Of a stretch of 64,000 bases of DNA, positions 31,234 to 39,170 are shown piece after piece. Made by a program: the position numbers and the translations under genes. The stretch comes from Bradyrhizobium xenonodulans. Its GTDB lineage: Bacteria > Pseudomonadota > Alphaproteobacteria > Rhizobiales > Xanthobacteraceae. The notes under the pieces are model-generated. The model saw nothing but the letters and a program-made list of their open reading frames with translations, ran no database searches and was not told the origin of the DNA. The stretch spans positions 5,176,501-5,240,500 of the forward strand of contig NZ_CP089391.1 in the NCBI RefSeq assembly GCF_027594865.1, given 5' to 3'. Numbering within the stretch: position 1 is the first letter of the stretch; every line of letters starts with the position of its first letter.

Positions 31234-31423
31234 GATGCCACCCCGTTCCCGGCGCGCCACGTTTCCCCCATGGCTTCGCCGAACGAGACGGAATCTCGCT
31301 CGCGGGTGTGGCTCCAGTGGTGCGATCGGATGGCCAAATTGGGACGGGTGCGGGGTCAGTCTGCGGCCTCGAACGATGCCGATTTCGACGCCGCTGTCAG
31401 GCGCGCGTAAGCGTGGTCGCCTA

Positions 31424-31498
31424 GTCTCGTCACGCCCGGTGGACCAACACCGGGCCTCCATACCAGTCGAGGACCCCGCTCCCCCCGAGCGGGGTTTT
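31424..31498 (+). ncRNA. Candidate small RNA A
   Basis: A conserved block (31396-31433: TGTCAGGC, CGTAAGC, CTAGTCTCGT) is followed by hairpin GCCCGGT/ACCGGGC, a single-stranded linker containing CTCCA, and a strong intrinsic terminator at 31474-31498. The whole design is repeated 150 bp downstream. It is interpreted as an sRNA gene about 75 nt long; the 5' end is only estimated from the block. Confidence 0.5.
31474..31498 (+). terminator. Intrinsic terminator of candidate sRNA A
   Basis: Perfect stem CCCCGCTC / GAGCGGGG with a C5 loop, then TTTTCT. Confidence 0.85.
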
Positions 31499-31573
31499 CT
31501 GTTCGCGCCGACGCGCGCCGGAGGCCGGATCTGGCGCCGGTGTCAGGCTGACGTAAGCTCAACCGGCTAGGCT

Positions 31574-31656
31574 CGTTCGGCTAATGGTGTTGCAGCCCAG
31601 CACCTCAGCCTCCAATAACCTTCCACCCGCTTGGCTCTCCCCAAGCGGGTTTTTTC
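31574..31656 (+). ncRNA. Candidate small RNA B
   Basis: The upstream block (31541-31578: TGTCAGGC, CGTAAGC, CTAGGCTCGT) is nearly identical to that of unit A. Then comes a hairpin GGTGTTG/CAGCACC, a linker with CCTCCA, and a terminator at 31626-31655. The two units share the block and order of parts but differ in hairpin sequence, as paralogous sRNAs often do. The next gene (DUF2798) is on the other strand, so there is no downstream coding target. Confidence 0.5.
31626..31655 (+). terminator. Intrinsic terminator of candidate sRNA B
   Basis: Perfect 9-bp stem CCCGCTTGG / CCAAGCGGG, loop CTCTCC, then a run of six T. Confidence 0.9.
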
Positions 31657-31672
31657 ATGCCGGCCGTCCGGC

Positions 31673-31951
31673 TCACGAGGCCCGCTCCTCCCGCGTCAGC
31701 CGCAGCGAGAAGGCGCGGATCGCGGGCGCAGCGAGCAGCACGAGCGGCAGCATCGCGGCCCAGGCGATCAGCCACGACACCATCCAGTGCTCCAGGAAGA
31801 CCATCGCGCTGATGGCGGGAAAGCTGGCGATGCCCGCGGCGATCAGCGAGGTCAGACCGGACTGGATGACACCGAAGACGAAATGAGAGTAGCGGCGGGG
31901 AATGCCGAGCATGAGGCGCCCATGTATGTTGACATGCTTGTTGACTGTCAT
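31673..31951 (-). CDS. DUF2798 membrane protein
   Basis: About 92 residues with two membrane helices: IPRRYSHFVFGVIQSGLT ... AAGIASFPAI, then HWMVSWLIAWAAMLPLVLL and AAPAIRAFSLRLTRE. This is the DUF2798 layout; function unknown. Start uncertain among ATGs at 31963, 31951 and 31909. Confidence 0.82.
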   Translation of the reverse strand: MTVNKHVNIHGRLMLGIPRRYSHFVFGVIQSGLTSLIAAGIASFPAISAMVFLEHWMVSWLIAWAAMLPLVLLAAPAIRAFSLRLTREERAS

Positions 31952-32008
31952 GGGGCCAAGCAAGGCACATGCCGCAGCCCAGGCTTCGATCGCATCGCCG
32001 GTCTGGAA

Positions 32009-32260
32009 TCAGTGCCGCGAGCTGGACAGCTGCGCGGGCTGTGTCGCTCCCGTGCACTCGGACCGCCACGACAGCCCCTCGAACCGCCAGAACGTGACCA
32101 CACTGGTCTCGCCGCACCCTTCGCAACTGAGCTTCTCGTCACCGAGCATGAAACGCCCGCGCCTGAATGCCGGCAAGGATGCGGGACGCCGGCAATGAGG
32201 GCAGACCAGCGAGAAATTCCGTGCACCCCAGCGCAGCGCAAGATGTCTCAGCCAGTTCAC
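32009..32260 (-). CDS. Small zinc-ribbon hypothetical protein
   Basis: 83 residues from GTG 32260 (GGGGAAGG upstream). It has CPHC near residue 20 and CEGCG near residue 48 in a plausible zinc ribbon: SLVCPHCRRPASLPAFRRGR ... DEKLSCEGCGETSVVTFW. The frame is open further upstream but those residues look non-coding. Function unknown. Confidence 0.6.
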   Translation of the reverse strand: MNWLRHLALRWGARNFSLVCPHCRRPASLPAFRRGRFMLGDEKLSCEGCGETSVVTFWRFEGLSWRSECTGATQPAQLSSSRH

Positions 32261-32691
32261 GCCTTCCCCTTCGTGACATCGCGTTTGAACCGTCGTTCGC
32301 GAGCAGAGCATAGTTACGTGACACGCAAAAGTGGAAAAACGTCGAACGTACCCCGTACGCTTGGAAGGCCACGAGCGCGACAAGCCCAGACGCCGGAACG
32401 GAACCGGGAACCCGGAACAGCGATATTCGACGCATCATCCTTCCCGTGGTTCTCCGACCATGAACAGAGTTCCTCGGCGCGAACGGTCCCCGCCGTGACC
32501 GGTTGAATTGTTCCGCGTTGCCCAGATTCCGTGCACGTCTTTCGGAAGTTCTTTTCGTTTGTTTCGGACCGCGCGCGTTCTTGGGATTCCCGTGAACTCT
32601 CCAAGTCTTACCGGCAAATTTTACTTGTCGCGGGAATATGATGACGGCCAACATGTTCAGATGTCATGGACGTGAATCGTGGAGGGTGACC
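32261..32691. other. Intergenic stretch, no gene seen
   Basis: 431 bp, slightly A+T-richer than its surroundings. It contains a short palindrome CGTACCCCGTACG (32346-32358) and presumably the promoter of the 32692 gene. Several overlapping open frames on the minus strand lack ribosome sites and protein-like composition. Confidence 0.5.
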
Positions 32692-32880
32692 ATGAATCAC
32701 AGGGGCGTCGAGTTCAGCGTTGCCAAGACGGCGATTCCGGGAATCTGGCAGTGGCAGTTCCGCATCGGCGAGGAGACCAAGACCGGCAAGACCGAGACGA
32801 AGATCGATCTGCTCGCAATCCGGCGGGTGCAGCTTCGCATCGATCGGGAGTTGAAGGCGATCGGGCGCAAAACGGCTTGA
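32692..32880 (+). CDS. Small conserved hypothetical protein
   Basis: 62 residues from ATG 32692 with GGAGGGTGACC upstream. MNHRGVEFSVAKTAIPGIWQ, WQFRIGEETKTGKTETKID, then a helix LAIRRVQLRIDRELK. It resembles a short beta-hairpin plus helix protein that recurs in Bradyrhizobium genomes; function unknown. Confidence 0.7.
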   Translation: MNHRGVEFSVAKTAIPGIWQWQFRIGEETKTGKTETKIDLLAIRRVQLRIDRELKAIGRKTA

Positions 32881-33045
32881 ACAGGACGGCTTGAACCAGG
32901 CGGCCGCAGCCCTGCAGGGAACCGCGACGCGCCCCGCGCAGTGCCGTCCGTAGCGGCCCGGAATTGATCTGTTCACGGTTTGGGATTGGACTGCGCGCGC
33001 CTATGGCCCGGCAGGCGGGACCATCACGCGCGACCGGTGCCAGCC

Positions 33046-33279
33046 ATGCCGCTCTACTTCTTTCGAATCCGGAACGGGCGCTATTCCGGCTGTGCGGACC
33101 AGGCGACGGAATTTGCCGATCGCAATGCGGCCTGGAGAGAGATGACCAGCGTCTGCGCCGACATGGCCGCCGGCATCGCCCGCAAGCTCCACGAAAATTC
33201 CGAATGGCACATGGAGTTGCTGGACGAGACCAAGGAGCCCGTGTTCCGGATCCGCATCGTCGCGGAAACCTTCGAATAG
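33046..33279 (+). CDS. DUF6894-family small protein
   Basis: 77 residues: MPLYFFRIRNGRYSG, ATEFADRNAAWREM, then helix and ENSEWHMELLDETKEPVFRI. This is the DUF6894 pattern (YFF start, D-x-AW helix, WxMELLDE). Members often occur in many copies in rhizobial genomes; no function is established. Confidence 0.82.
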   Translation: MPLYFFRIRNGRYSGCADQATEFADRNAAWREMTSVCADMAAGIARKLHENSEWHMELLDETKEPVFRIRIVAETFE

Positions 33280-33331
33280 GAAACCGCTTCGCACTTTGCG
33301 CTAACGCGGCCCTTCGGGTCCGGATCATGCT

Positions 33332-33586
33332 CTAGTCGGCGCTGGGCAGCCGCCGCATGGTGAATTCGATGTCGCCGCCGGGCAGCTCGCGCCAGGTCTC
33401 GACCACGCTCATATAGCCGGCCTTGGGGTAACGGGCGAAGAACGCCTCGGCCCTCGCCCGCGCCGCCGCGCGCGGCAGCGTGAATGTCTCGCGCAGATAG
33501 CCGTCGCCGCCGCTTTCGCCCGGCTTGCCGCCCATCTTGCGCCGGCGTGCCATCCGCTCGGCGAGATCCCGCGGACGCTCGGCCAT
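33332..33586 (-). CDS. Small conserved hypothetical protein
   Basis: 84 residues from ATG 33586 (GAGGAGG upstream). Basic N terminus AERMARRRKMGGKPGESGG, then YLRETFTLPRAAARARAEAF, FARYPKAGYMSVVETWREL and IEFTMRRLP. No domain name is recognised. The C-terminal half looks like a small alpha/beta fold. Confidence 0.72.
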   Translation of the reverse strand: MAERPRDLAERMARRRKMGGKPGESGGDGYLRETFTLPRAAARARAEAFFARYPKAGYMSVVETWRELPGGDIEFTMRRLPSAD

Positions 33587-33689
33587 GCCGTTCCTCCTCA
33601 ACGCGATACGCTCTGGAAGATGTAGGGAGCAGGCCGGCCGGAGAGGAGTCCCGGCCGGAGGCGTCAACCGCCCCCGATCCGGCACAAGA

Positions 33690-33989
33690 TCAGTTGGCGG
33701 TCGTGCCCGACTTCTTCTTGGGCGCACTGGTTGCGGCCGAGGCCTTCGGCGCAGCCGCCTGCTTCGGCGGATCGGAACGCATGCCACCCCAGGGATCGTT
33801 GGACGCCTTGGAGTCCGGAATCTTCTTCAGCGTTTCCTTGTAGGCCTTGTCACGCTCGACTTCCGCGGCCCTCTCCTCCGGGGACTTGCTTGGGGCGTCC
33901 TGCATCAAATTGATATTGGGCATTTGCGCATAGGCCGGTCCCGCCGCGACGGCCAGCAGCACCGCCGCCATACGGAAAAGCTTCATCAC
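33690..33989 (-). CDS. Small secreted protein with DPW motif
   Basis: 99 residues: signal peptide to AYAQ, then DKAYKETLKKIPDSKASNDP-WGGMRSDPP and an Ala/Lys-rich tail. The core DKAYKxxLxxIPxxKxxxDPWxGxR is shared with the secreted protein at 37452-37682. Periplasmic; function unknown. Confidence 0.8.
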   Translation of the reverse strand: MMKLFRMAAVLLAVAAGPAYAQMPNINLMQDAPSKSPEERAAEVERDKAYKETLKKIPDSKASNDPWGGMRSDPPKQAAAPKASAATSAPKKKSGTTAN

Positions 33990-34071
33990 TCACTCCTTGA
34001 TCATCCAGACAGGTGCGGATCAACCGCGCCCTGTCATTCCTGTCAACGGCCCACCGGGACCGAATGGCGCG

Positions 34072-34203
34072 CTAGAGCCGGTCCGATCTGCACGATTTCG
34101 GCGAATGCAGCCAGTCGTCCCAGATCGGGCCGCACCTGGTACAGCCGCTCAGCGCGAGGCCGACCGCCACCAGCGAAAACACGAGGACACACCGACGCAA
34201 CAT
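34072..34203 (-). CDS. Small lipoprotein
   Basis: 43 residues from ATG 34203: MLRRCVLVFSLVAVGLALSG-C is a signal peptide with lipobox LSGC, leaving a mature peptide of about 22 residues with two more cysteines (TRCGPIWDDWLHSPKSC). It would be anchored to the outer or inner membrane. Function unknown. Confidence 0.65.
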   Translation of the reverse strand: MLRRCVLVFSLVAVGLALSGCTRCGPIWDDWLHSPKSCRSDRL

Positions 34204-34349
34204 CGCCCACCCCATCCCAAGCGAGCTATCATATCGGGCGAAGTCGGGCATTTTCAAGCCGGCGGGCCGGTGCAAGACCGGGTGACTTTGCCGGGCCGAT
34301 GCGCGCAGAATGGCTGAAATATCCGGCAACACGGGAGGAACCGACAGCA

Positions 34350-34814
34350 ATGCCATCGCAGCCAGAGGCCGAGTTCGGCATCACTGATGCAAGACGCATA
34401 CTCGGCGAGGTCTTCGCGCCCTGGGTCCTGGATCTCAACCTCTCCGTCGAGCGCATCGAGCACGTGCCGCCAGCGGATGTGCCGGACTGGCAGCCCGGCG
34501 CGCTCTTGCGCATGCCATTCGCCGAGCGGCTGTGCCGCAACGGCGGCGTGGTGTGCGGACAGGCGCTGATGGCGCTTGCCGACACCGCGATGGTGATCGC
34601 CAACCTCGCCGCCAATCGCGGCTATCGTCCGATGACGACGGTCGACCAGACCACGCATTTCATGCGTGCGGTCTCCTCGTCGGACGTGCTCGCCGACGCC
34701 CGCGTGGTGCGGCTCGGACGCACCATGAGTTTCGGCCGCGTCACATTGCTCTCGGCCGCCGACAACAAGCCGGTGGCGATGGTGTCGAGCGCGTTCGCGA
34801 TGCTGCCGGGCTGA
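34350..34814 (+). CDS. PaaI-family hotdog thioesterase
   Basis: 154 residues from ATG 34350 (GGGAGGAA upstream); the long frame further upstream is spurious. Hotdog core: NGGVVCGQALMALADTAMVI, then TTVDQTTHFMRAVSSSD and MSFGRVTLLSAADNKPVAMV. These enzymes hydrolyse acyl-CoA thioesters. The substrate is unknown, and no pathway genes lie beside it. Confidence 0.85.
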   Translation: MPSQPEAEFGITDARRILGEVFAPWVLDLNLSVERIEHVPPADVPDWQPGALLRMPFAERLCRNGGVVCGQALMALADTAMVIANLAANRGYRPMTTVDQTTHFMRAVSSSDVLADARVVRLGRTMSFGRVTLLSAADNKPVAMVSSAFAMLPG

Positions 34815-34831
34815 GCGGCACCCCAAAAGAA

Positions 34832-34923
34832 GAGAGCCGTGTGAGCGCAAGGCGCACCGCGGCTCTCCATCACGTTCGCATTGAAGCGGGAGACTGAAGC
34901 GCGATCGCATCCGCGCTTCAGTC
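34832..34923 (-). terminator. Two stacked hairpins between convergent genes
   Basis: GAGAGCCG (34832-34839) pairs with CGGCTCTC (34860-34867); on the minus strand it is followed by TTCTTTTG, as an intrinsic terminator for the HdeA-like gene. A second, perfect 12-bp hairpin GACTGAAGCGCG / CGCGCTTCAGTC is at 34892-34923 without a T-run. Confidence 0.7.
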
Positions 34924-34938
34924 GGCACGTTTCAAGAA

Positions 34939-35232
34939 TTATTTGCCAAGAATCTCGTCAGCCGCGGTGACGACGCTGACGGTCGGATTCTTTCCGCAAT
35001 AGGCGCCGAACTTCTTGGCGTTATCGATGAACACCTCGGTGTCGATGATCGCGTTGTCCTCGTCGCCCTTGTACCAGCCGTCCATCCAGGTCAGCACGAC
35101 CGCGATGTTGTCCTCGCCGCTCTCGAGAAACTGCTTGCAGGTCATGGTCGAGAGGTCCCACTTGACGGCGTGGGCGGGCATCGATGTCAGCGAGAGCGCT
35201 GCGGCGAACAAGAGCGAAAGCGTGGTCTTCAT
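34939..35232 (-). CDS. HdeA-family periplasmic acid-stress chaperone-like protein
   Basis: 97 residues from ATG 35232 (GGAG upstream). Signal peptide to PAHA, then the HdeA core: STMTCKQFLESGED, WMDGWYKGDEDN, FGAYCGKNP with the conserved disulfide pair Cys32 and Cys79. HdeA proteins are periplasmic chaperones that unfold at low pH and prevent aggregation. No hdeB/hdeD partner is adjacent. Confidence 0.85.
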   Translation of the reverse strand: MKTTLSLLFAAALSLTSMPAHAVKWDLSTMTCKQFLESGEDNIAVVLTWMDGWYKGDEDNAIIDTEVFIDNAKKFGAYCGKNPTVSVVTAADEILGK

Positions 35233-35402
35233 CGGAATCTCCATCGGCGCTAACGCCATAAAGAAAAGGCTTGTGAGAAAAGTCGGCGGGAAGTGACTCA
35301 CCGCTCCAACGTCGTAAACGAAGTCCGAAGCGCTATGCAAGTAGTGCCAGTATTGAGTTTAGCGCGATGCGAACGGCCGTTCGCATCGCATCCACAACAC
35401 GA

Positions 35403-37436
35403 TTATGATTGCGTGACACGACGACGTCGTCGCCAGCGCAGGCTCGCGATCGCAAGCGCAACGATCGCGATTACGATCGCTGAGGATGCCGCAAAAAATC
35501 GTCCGCCGGGACGATCGATGGTGCGAGACCATAGCGATGGCCCTTCGCCCGGCCGCGCCAGGCGAAACGCAACGACGCTGTCGCCGATCGACGTTGGACC
35601 GTCGGAATGGCCGCCAGCGCCAATCGCGACATATTGCTCGCCCTTCCAGAGATACGTCATGGGATTGGCGACGCCGGGCACCGGCAGCCTGCCCTGCCAC
35701 AGCTCGCGCCCGCTTCGCGCGTCGAAGGCGCGCAAGTAGGCATCCATCGCGCCGGTAAAAACCAGACCTCCGGCAGTGACCGCGAGCCCGTTGACGAGCG
35801 GGGTGCCCCAGGGAAGAGGCAGGCCCAAAGGGGCGAGATCCTCGGTCGTGCCGACGGTCGAACGCCAGAGAATCCTTCCGTTCCTGAGATCGACCGCCAC
35901 CATCTCACCCCAGGGAGGTTTGACGCATATCATTCCGAGTGGCGACGTCATCACTCCACGCAACATCGCGAACGGCGCGCCCTTCTGCTGGCCGAAATCA
36001 TGACCGGGCGGCGGATCGAATCCGGCCGCCTCCGCGCGCGGGATCAGCTTGATGAGATGAACGGCGCGGCTGGTGTTGGCGTAGAGGATCTGGTTGGCGG
36101 GATCGAAGGCCGCGCTGCCCCAGCTGACCCCACCGCCGGTGAAGGGAAACTCCAGCGTGCCTTGGGTCGAGGGCGGCGTGAACAGCCCCTCGTTACGTGC
36201 CGCCGCGAACTGTCTTTCGCAGGACGAGCGGCCCAAGCCGGGCAGCAGCGAGAGCGCATCCTCAGTCGAGATCTTTTGCGACGTCAGCGCCGGCACATGC
36301 GTCGGGAACGGCTGTGTCGGCGACAGCATTTCACTCTCCGCGCCGCCCTGCGGCACCGCGCGCTCCTCGACCGGCCACACCGGTTTGCCGGTCTCGCGAT
36401 CGAGCACGAAGACAAAACCCTGCTTGGTCGGCTGGATCACGACGTCGCGCTGACCTTCGCCGGTGTCGATCCGCGTCAGCGTCGGCTGCGCCGGCAGATC
36501 GTAGTCCCAGACGTCGTGATGCACGGTCTGGAATGCCCATACGAGCTCGCCGGTCTCGATGCGCAGCGCGACCACCGAATTGGCATGCTCGTTATTGCCC
36601 GGCCGTTTGCCGCCCCAGAAGTCCGGCGACGGCGAGGACGTCGGCAGGAACACCAGCCCACGCGCGGCGTCGACCGACATCGGCGCCCAGACATTGGCGT
36701 GACCGGCTTCGATGCCGTCGCGCTTGAGCGGCTCGAAGGTCCAGCGCGGCTGCCCCGTGCGCGCATCGAACGCGCGCACGACGCCGCTCGGTGCGTCGAC
36801 GCGGCGGTTGTCGCCGATCGCGGAGCCGACCACGACGACACCGCGGCCGATCGCCGGCGGCGAGGTGATCTGGAATTCGCCGGGCCAGTCCAGCTTCATG
36901 CCGATATCGGGCCTGACCTCGCCGCCATGGCCGAAACCGGCACAGGGAATTCCCGTCTTCGCATCGAGCGCGATCAGGTGGACATCGTTCGTGCCCATGA
37001 AGATGCGCGATCGACAGGCGGCATTCGCAGGCGCCTCGTCGTCGATCCAATAGGTGACGCCGCGGCAGACGTAGCGGTTGGCGGGCCGCTGGTTGACCGC
37101 GATCTTCGGGTCGTAGCGCCATTTCTGCGCGCCCGTGCCGGGGTCGAGCGCAATCACCTCGTTGAAGGGTGAGCAGAAGATCAGGCTGTCCTCGACGAAC
37201 AGCGGCGTCGCCTGGAATTTGGTTCGCCGCATCACCTCGGGCGGGCGCGCCGCGAGATCGCCGGTGTGGAATTCAAAGGCCCGGACCAGATTGCCGACAT
37301 TGTCGGGCGTGATCTCGCGCAATGGCGAGAAGCGCGAGCCGCCGGCATCGCCGCCCCAGCTCTCCCAGGCGGTGCATGGCCGCGACAAAAGCAAGAGAAG
37401 CGCCAGGAGAGCGGCCGAATGATACGGGCGGGTCAC
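35403..37436 (-). CDS. PQQ-dependent dehydrogenase with C-terminal membrane anchor
   Basis: 677 residues: signal peptide, then an eight-bladed beta-propeller of the quinoprotein glucose/quinate dehydrogenase class (WESWGGDAGGSRFSPL, NQRPANRYVCRGVTYW, QTVHHDVWDYDLPAQPTL, GDSVVAFRL). Membrane glucose dehydrogenases have five N-terminal helices; this one lacks them and instead ends with one helix (FFAASSAIVIAIVALAIASL) and a basic tail. It oxidises an alcohol or sugar and passes electrons to ubiquinone or a cytochrome; the substrate is unknown. The DPW secreted gene lies just upstream. Confidence 0.85.
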   Translation of the reverse strand: MTRPYHSAALLALLLLLSRPCTAWESWGGDAGGSRFSPLREITPDNVGNLVRAFEFHTGDLAARPPEVMRRTKFQATPLFVEDSLIFCSPFNEVIALDPGTGAQKWRYDPKIAVNQRPANRYVCRGVTYWIDDEAPANAACRSRIFMGTNDVHLIALDAKTGIPCAGFGHGGEVRPDIGMKLDWPGEFQITSPPAIGRGVVVVGSAIGDNRRVDAPSGVVRAFDARTGQPRWTFEPLKRDGIEAGHANVWAPMSVDAARGLVFLPTSSPSPDFWGGKRPGNNEHANSVVALRIETGELVWAFQTVHHDVWDYDLPAQPTLTRIDTGEGQRDVVIQPTKQGFVFVLDRETGKPVWPVEERAVPQGGAESEMLSPTQPFPTHVPALTSQKISTEDALSLLPGLGRSSCERQFAAARNEGLFTPPSTQGTLEFPFTGGGVSWGSAAFDPANQILYANTSRAVHLIKLIPRAEAAGFDPPPGHDFGQQKGAPFAMLRGVMTSPLGMICVKPPWGEMVAVDLRNGRILWRSTVGTTEDLAPLGLPLPWGTPLVNGLAVTAGGLVFTGAMDAYLRAFDARSGRELWQGRLPVPGVANPMTYLWKGEQYVAIGAGGHSDGPTSIGDSVVAFRLARPGEGPSLWSRTIDRPGGRFFAASSAIVIAIVALAIASLRWRRRRRVTQS

Positions 37437-37451
37437 CAGCGCCCACCCCGC

Positions 37452-37682
37452 TTATTTCGACTTCTTGGCAGGCTCGGCCGGCCGAGCCCCGCTCCACGGG
37501 TCGTACTTCTCCTTGGGTTCGGGAATGCGCTCGAGCGCGGCCTTGTAGGCCTTGTCGTCGACCTTGGGCTTGTTGTCCGCCTTCTGGCCGCCTTCATTCG
37601 GCTGGCCCCTGCCGCGCCCCTGCGCCTCGGCCGAAGCAGCCGTCAACGTCAGCACTGCGGCCGCTATGACCAAAATCCTCAT
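37452..37682 (-). CDS. Small secreted protein with DPW motif
   Basis: 76 residues: signal peptide to AEAQ, Gly/Arg-rich linker (GRGRGQPNEGGQKADNKPK), then DDKAYKAALERIPEPKEKYD followed by PWSGARP. The motif matches the secreted protein at 33690. It lies 15 bp upstream of the PQQ dehydrogenase on the same strand, so the two are probably cotranscribed. Confidence 0.8.
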   Translation of the reverse strand: MRILVIAAAVLTLTAASAEAQGRGRGQPNEGGQKADNKPKVDDKAYKAALERIPEPKEKYDPWSGARPAEPAKKSK

Positions 37683-37866
37683 TGGTGCAATCCCCCTCGC
37701 CTGGGGTACAAATTAGCCCGCCTTCCCCTAATAGCAAATGCCGCGGGTTCCAAGGTATTCGGTAAAACTTGGCTTCCGTAAACTTGGCTTCAGCAAATCT
37801 TGATCGGCGGGGGCTTCGCCAGATCGCATTCCTGCCTATCTGTTGGCCCGCAGGGGACCTTCACGG

Positions 37867-38271
37867 ATGTTGCGGATTGTTGCTCATGCGGCGCTGATGG
37901 CCGGTGCCCTCGCGCTGGCTTCTTGCGGCTTTGCCGATAGCCGCGCGCCGGTGCCCGAATTCATGCGGCTGAAGGAAGCCGAGCAGCCGGCGCCCGAGCC
38001 AGCGCCCGACGTCAAACGCGTGGTGCGCGAGCAGATCAACGTGGTGTTCCTGAACACGTCCTATCCGCGCGAGGTGCACGTCGCCCCGCCCCATCGCGAG
38101 GTGCGGGGACCGGGCTGGACCGCCTGCGTCCGCGCACAGCTCACCTCCGCCACCGGCTCCGCGCTCGGCACCCAGATCTACATCGTGACGATCAACGGGG
38201 GAAAAGTGGTCGATCGCCGCCGCGCGGAGGCGGACGACATCTGCGGATCGGAGACTTACGAGCCGATCTAG
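37867..38271 (+). CDS. Lipoprotein of unknown function
   Basis: 134 residues from ATG 37867; lipobox LASC. The mature part has a proline-rich stretch (EAEQPAPEPAPDVKR) then VNVVFL-type strands and ACVRAQLTSATGSALGTQIY with a second Cys, and DICGSETYEPI at the end. It is probably anchored to a membrane. The stop codon overlaps the first unit of a 20-bp tandem duplication. Confidence 0.78.
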   Translation: MLRIVAHAALMAGALALASCGFADSRAPVPEFMRLKEAEQPAPEPAPDVKRVVREQINVVFLNTSYPREVHVAPPHREVRGPGWTACVRAQLTSATGSALGTQIYIVTINGGKVVDRRRAEADDICGSETYEPI

Positions 38272-38307
38272 GAACAATCACGCGATCCTAGGAACAATCA
38301 CGCGATC
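38268..38307. repeat. Perfect 20-bp tandem duplication
   Basis: CTAGGAACAATCACGCGATC occurs twice in direct succession. The first copy contains the TAG stop of the lipoprotein gene. Confidence 0.9.
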
Positions 38308-38395
38308 CGGTTCCGGGAAAAACCTGTCAATTGACCGGAACGATCGCCGCCTCGCATTCTTGTTACCGCCGAGGGCAGTTTCGGAGGAGGACACG

Positions 38396-38722
38396 ATGAG
38401 AACATTCACGATTGCACTGCTGGCTGGCGTCGGGGCCCTCGCTGCGGCGAGCGGCGCGAAAGCCGCCGACGTCTACACGACCAGCGAATACACCAGCCCA
38501 GATCTCATTCAGGAAGTCCGGCTCGTCTGCGACGACGCCGGTAATTGCTATCGCACCCGTGGCGGCTCACGCGTGATCGTGCGCGATTCCTACGCCACCA
38601 TGCCGCGCGACCGCTATTACGAGCGGCGCACCTATCGCGACTGGGACGATGGCCCGCGTGCCGGCGTCGGCATTCGCGCGCCCGGCGTCAGCGTTGGCGT
38701 CGGCGTTGGCGATCACTGGTAG
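38396..38722 (+). CDS. Small secreted hypothetical protein
   Basis: 108 residues from ATG 38396 (GGAGGAGG upstream). Signal peptide to AKAA, a middle part with a Cys pair (LVCDDAGNCYRTRGG), an Arg/Tyr-rich segment (RDRYYERRTYRDWDDGPR) and a Gly/Val repeat tail (GVSVGVGVGDHW). This recalls other small rhizobial envelope proteins; function unknown. Confidence 0.75.
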   Translation: MRTFTIALLAGVGALAAASGAKAADVYTTSEYTSPDLIQEVRLVCDDAGNCYRTRGGSRVIVRDSYATMPRDRYYERRTYRDWDDGPRAGVGIRAPGVSVGVGVGDHW

Positions 38723-38792
38723 ACCATGACGGCGGGACCGGTCGAGACGAATCGCCCGGTCCCGTTGACGTGCTTGAACGGGATTGCCGACG

Positions 38793-39149
38793 TCAGGCGG
38801 CAACCGTCTGCTGCTGAAATTGCTCATAGGCTGCGATCGCATCGGCGGCGTACATCAGTGACGGCCCGCCTCCCATGTAGACGGCCATGCCGAGCGTCTC
38901 CTCGACCTCCTCGCGCGTCGCTCCCAGCTTGACGAGCGCTTCGGTGTGAAAACCGATGCAGCCGTCGCAATGCGCGGCGACGCCAAGGGCCAGCGCCATC
39001 AGCTCCTTGGTCTTCTTGTCGAGCGCGCCCTCGCGCGTGGCGGCCTGGGCAAGCGCGGCAAATCCCTTCATGGTGTCGGGAATGTCGCCCCGCAGCTTGC
39101 GCATGTTGGCGGAGATGTTTCTGGTGATGTCGACGTAGTTCTTGTCCAT
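38793..39149 (-). CDS. Carboxymuconolactone decarboxylase/AhpD-like protein
   Basis: 118 residues, all helical. CxxC at Cys61 and Cys64 with His68 (AAHCDGCIGFH), the redox triad of AhpD-type CMD proteins. These catalyse thiol-based peroxide reduction or act as disulfide donors. It lies 21 bp after a YeeE/YedE-like gene on the same strand, so it may belong to the sulfur/redox operon. Confidence 0.85.
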   Translation of the reverse strand: MDKNYVDITRNISANMRKLRGDIPDTMKGFAALAQAATREGALDKKTKELMALALGVAAHCDGCIGFHTEALVKLGATREEVEETLGMAVYMGGGPSLMYAADAIAAYEQFQQQTVAA

Positions 39150-39170
39150 GACTTACTCTCTGCGGTGACT

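Noticed and set aside
31270..31410. 46-codon open frame ending at the first sRNA block
   Set aside because: No ribosome site, and its last codons coincide with the block conserved between the two sRNA units, which argues for a promoter rather than coding constraint.
32139..32654. 171-residue minus-strand open frame
   Set aside because: No ribosome site or recognisable domain; it overlaps the better zinc-ribbon frame.
33525..34349. Upstream extension of the PaaI thioesterase frame
   Set aside because: The residues are Arg/Pro-rich, overlap three minus-strand genes, and a good ribosome site sits before ATG 34350.
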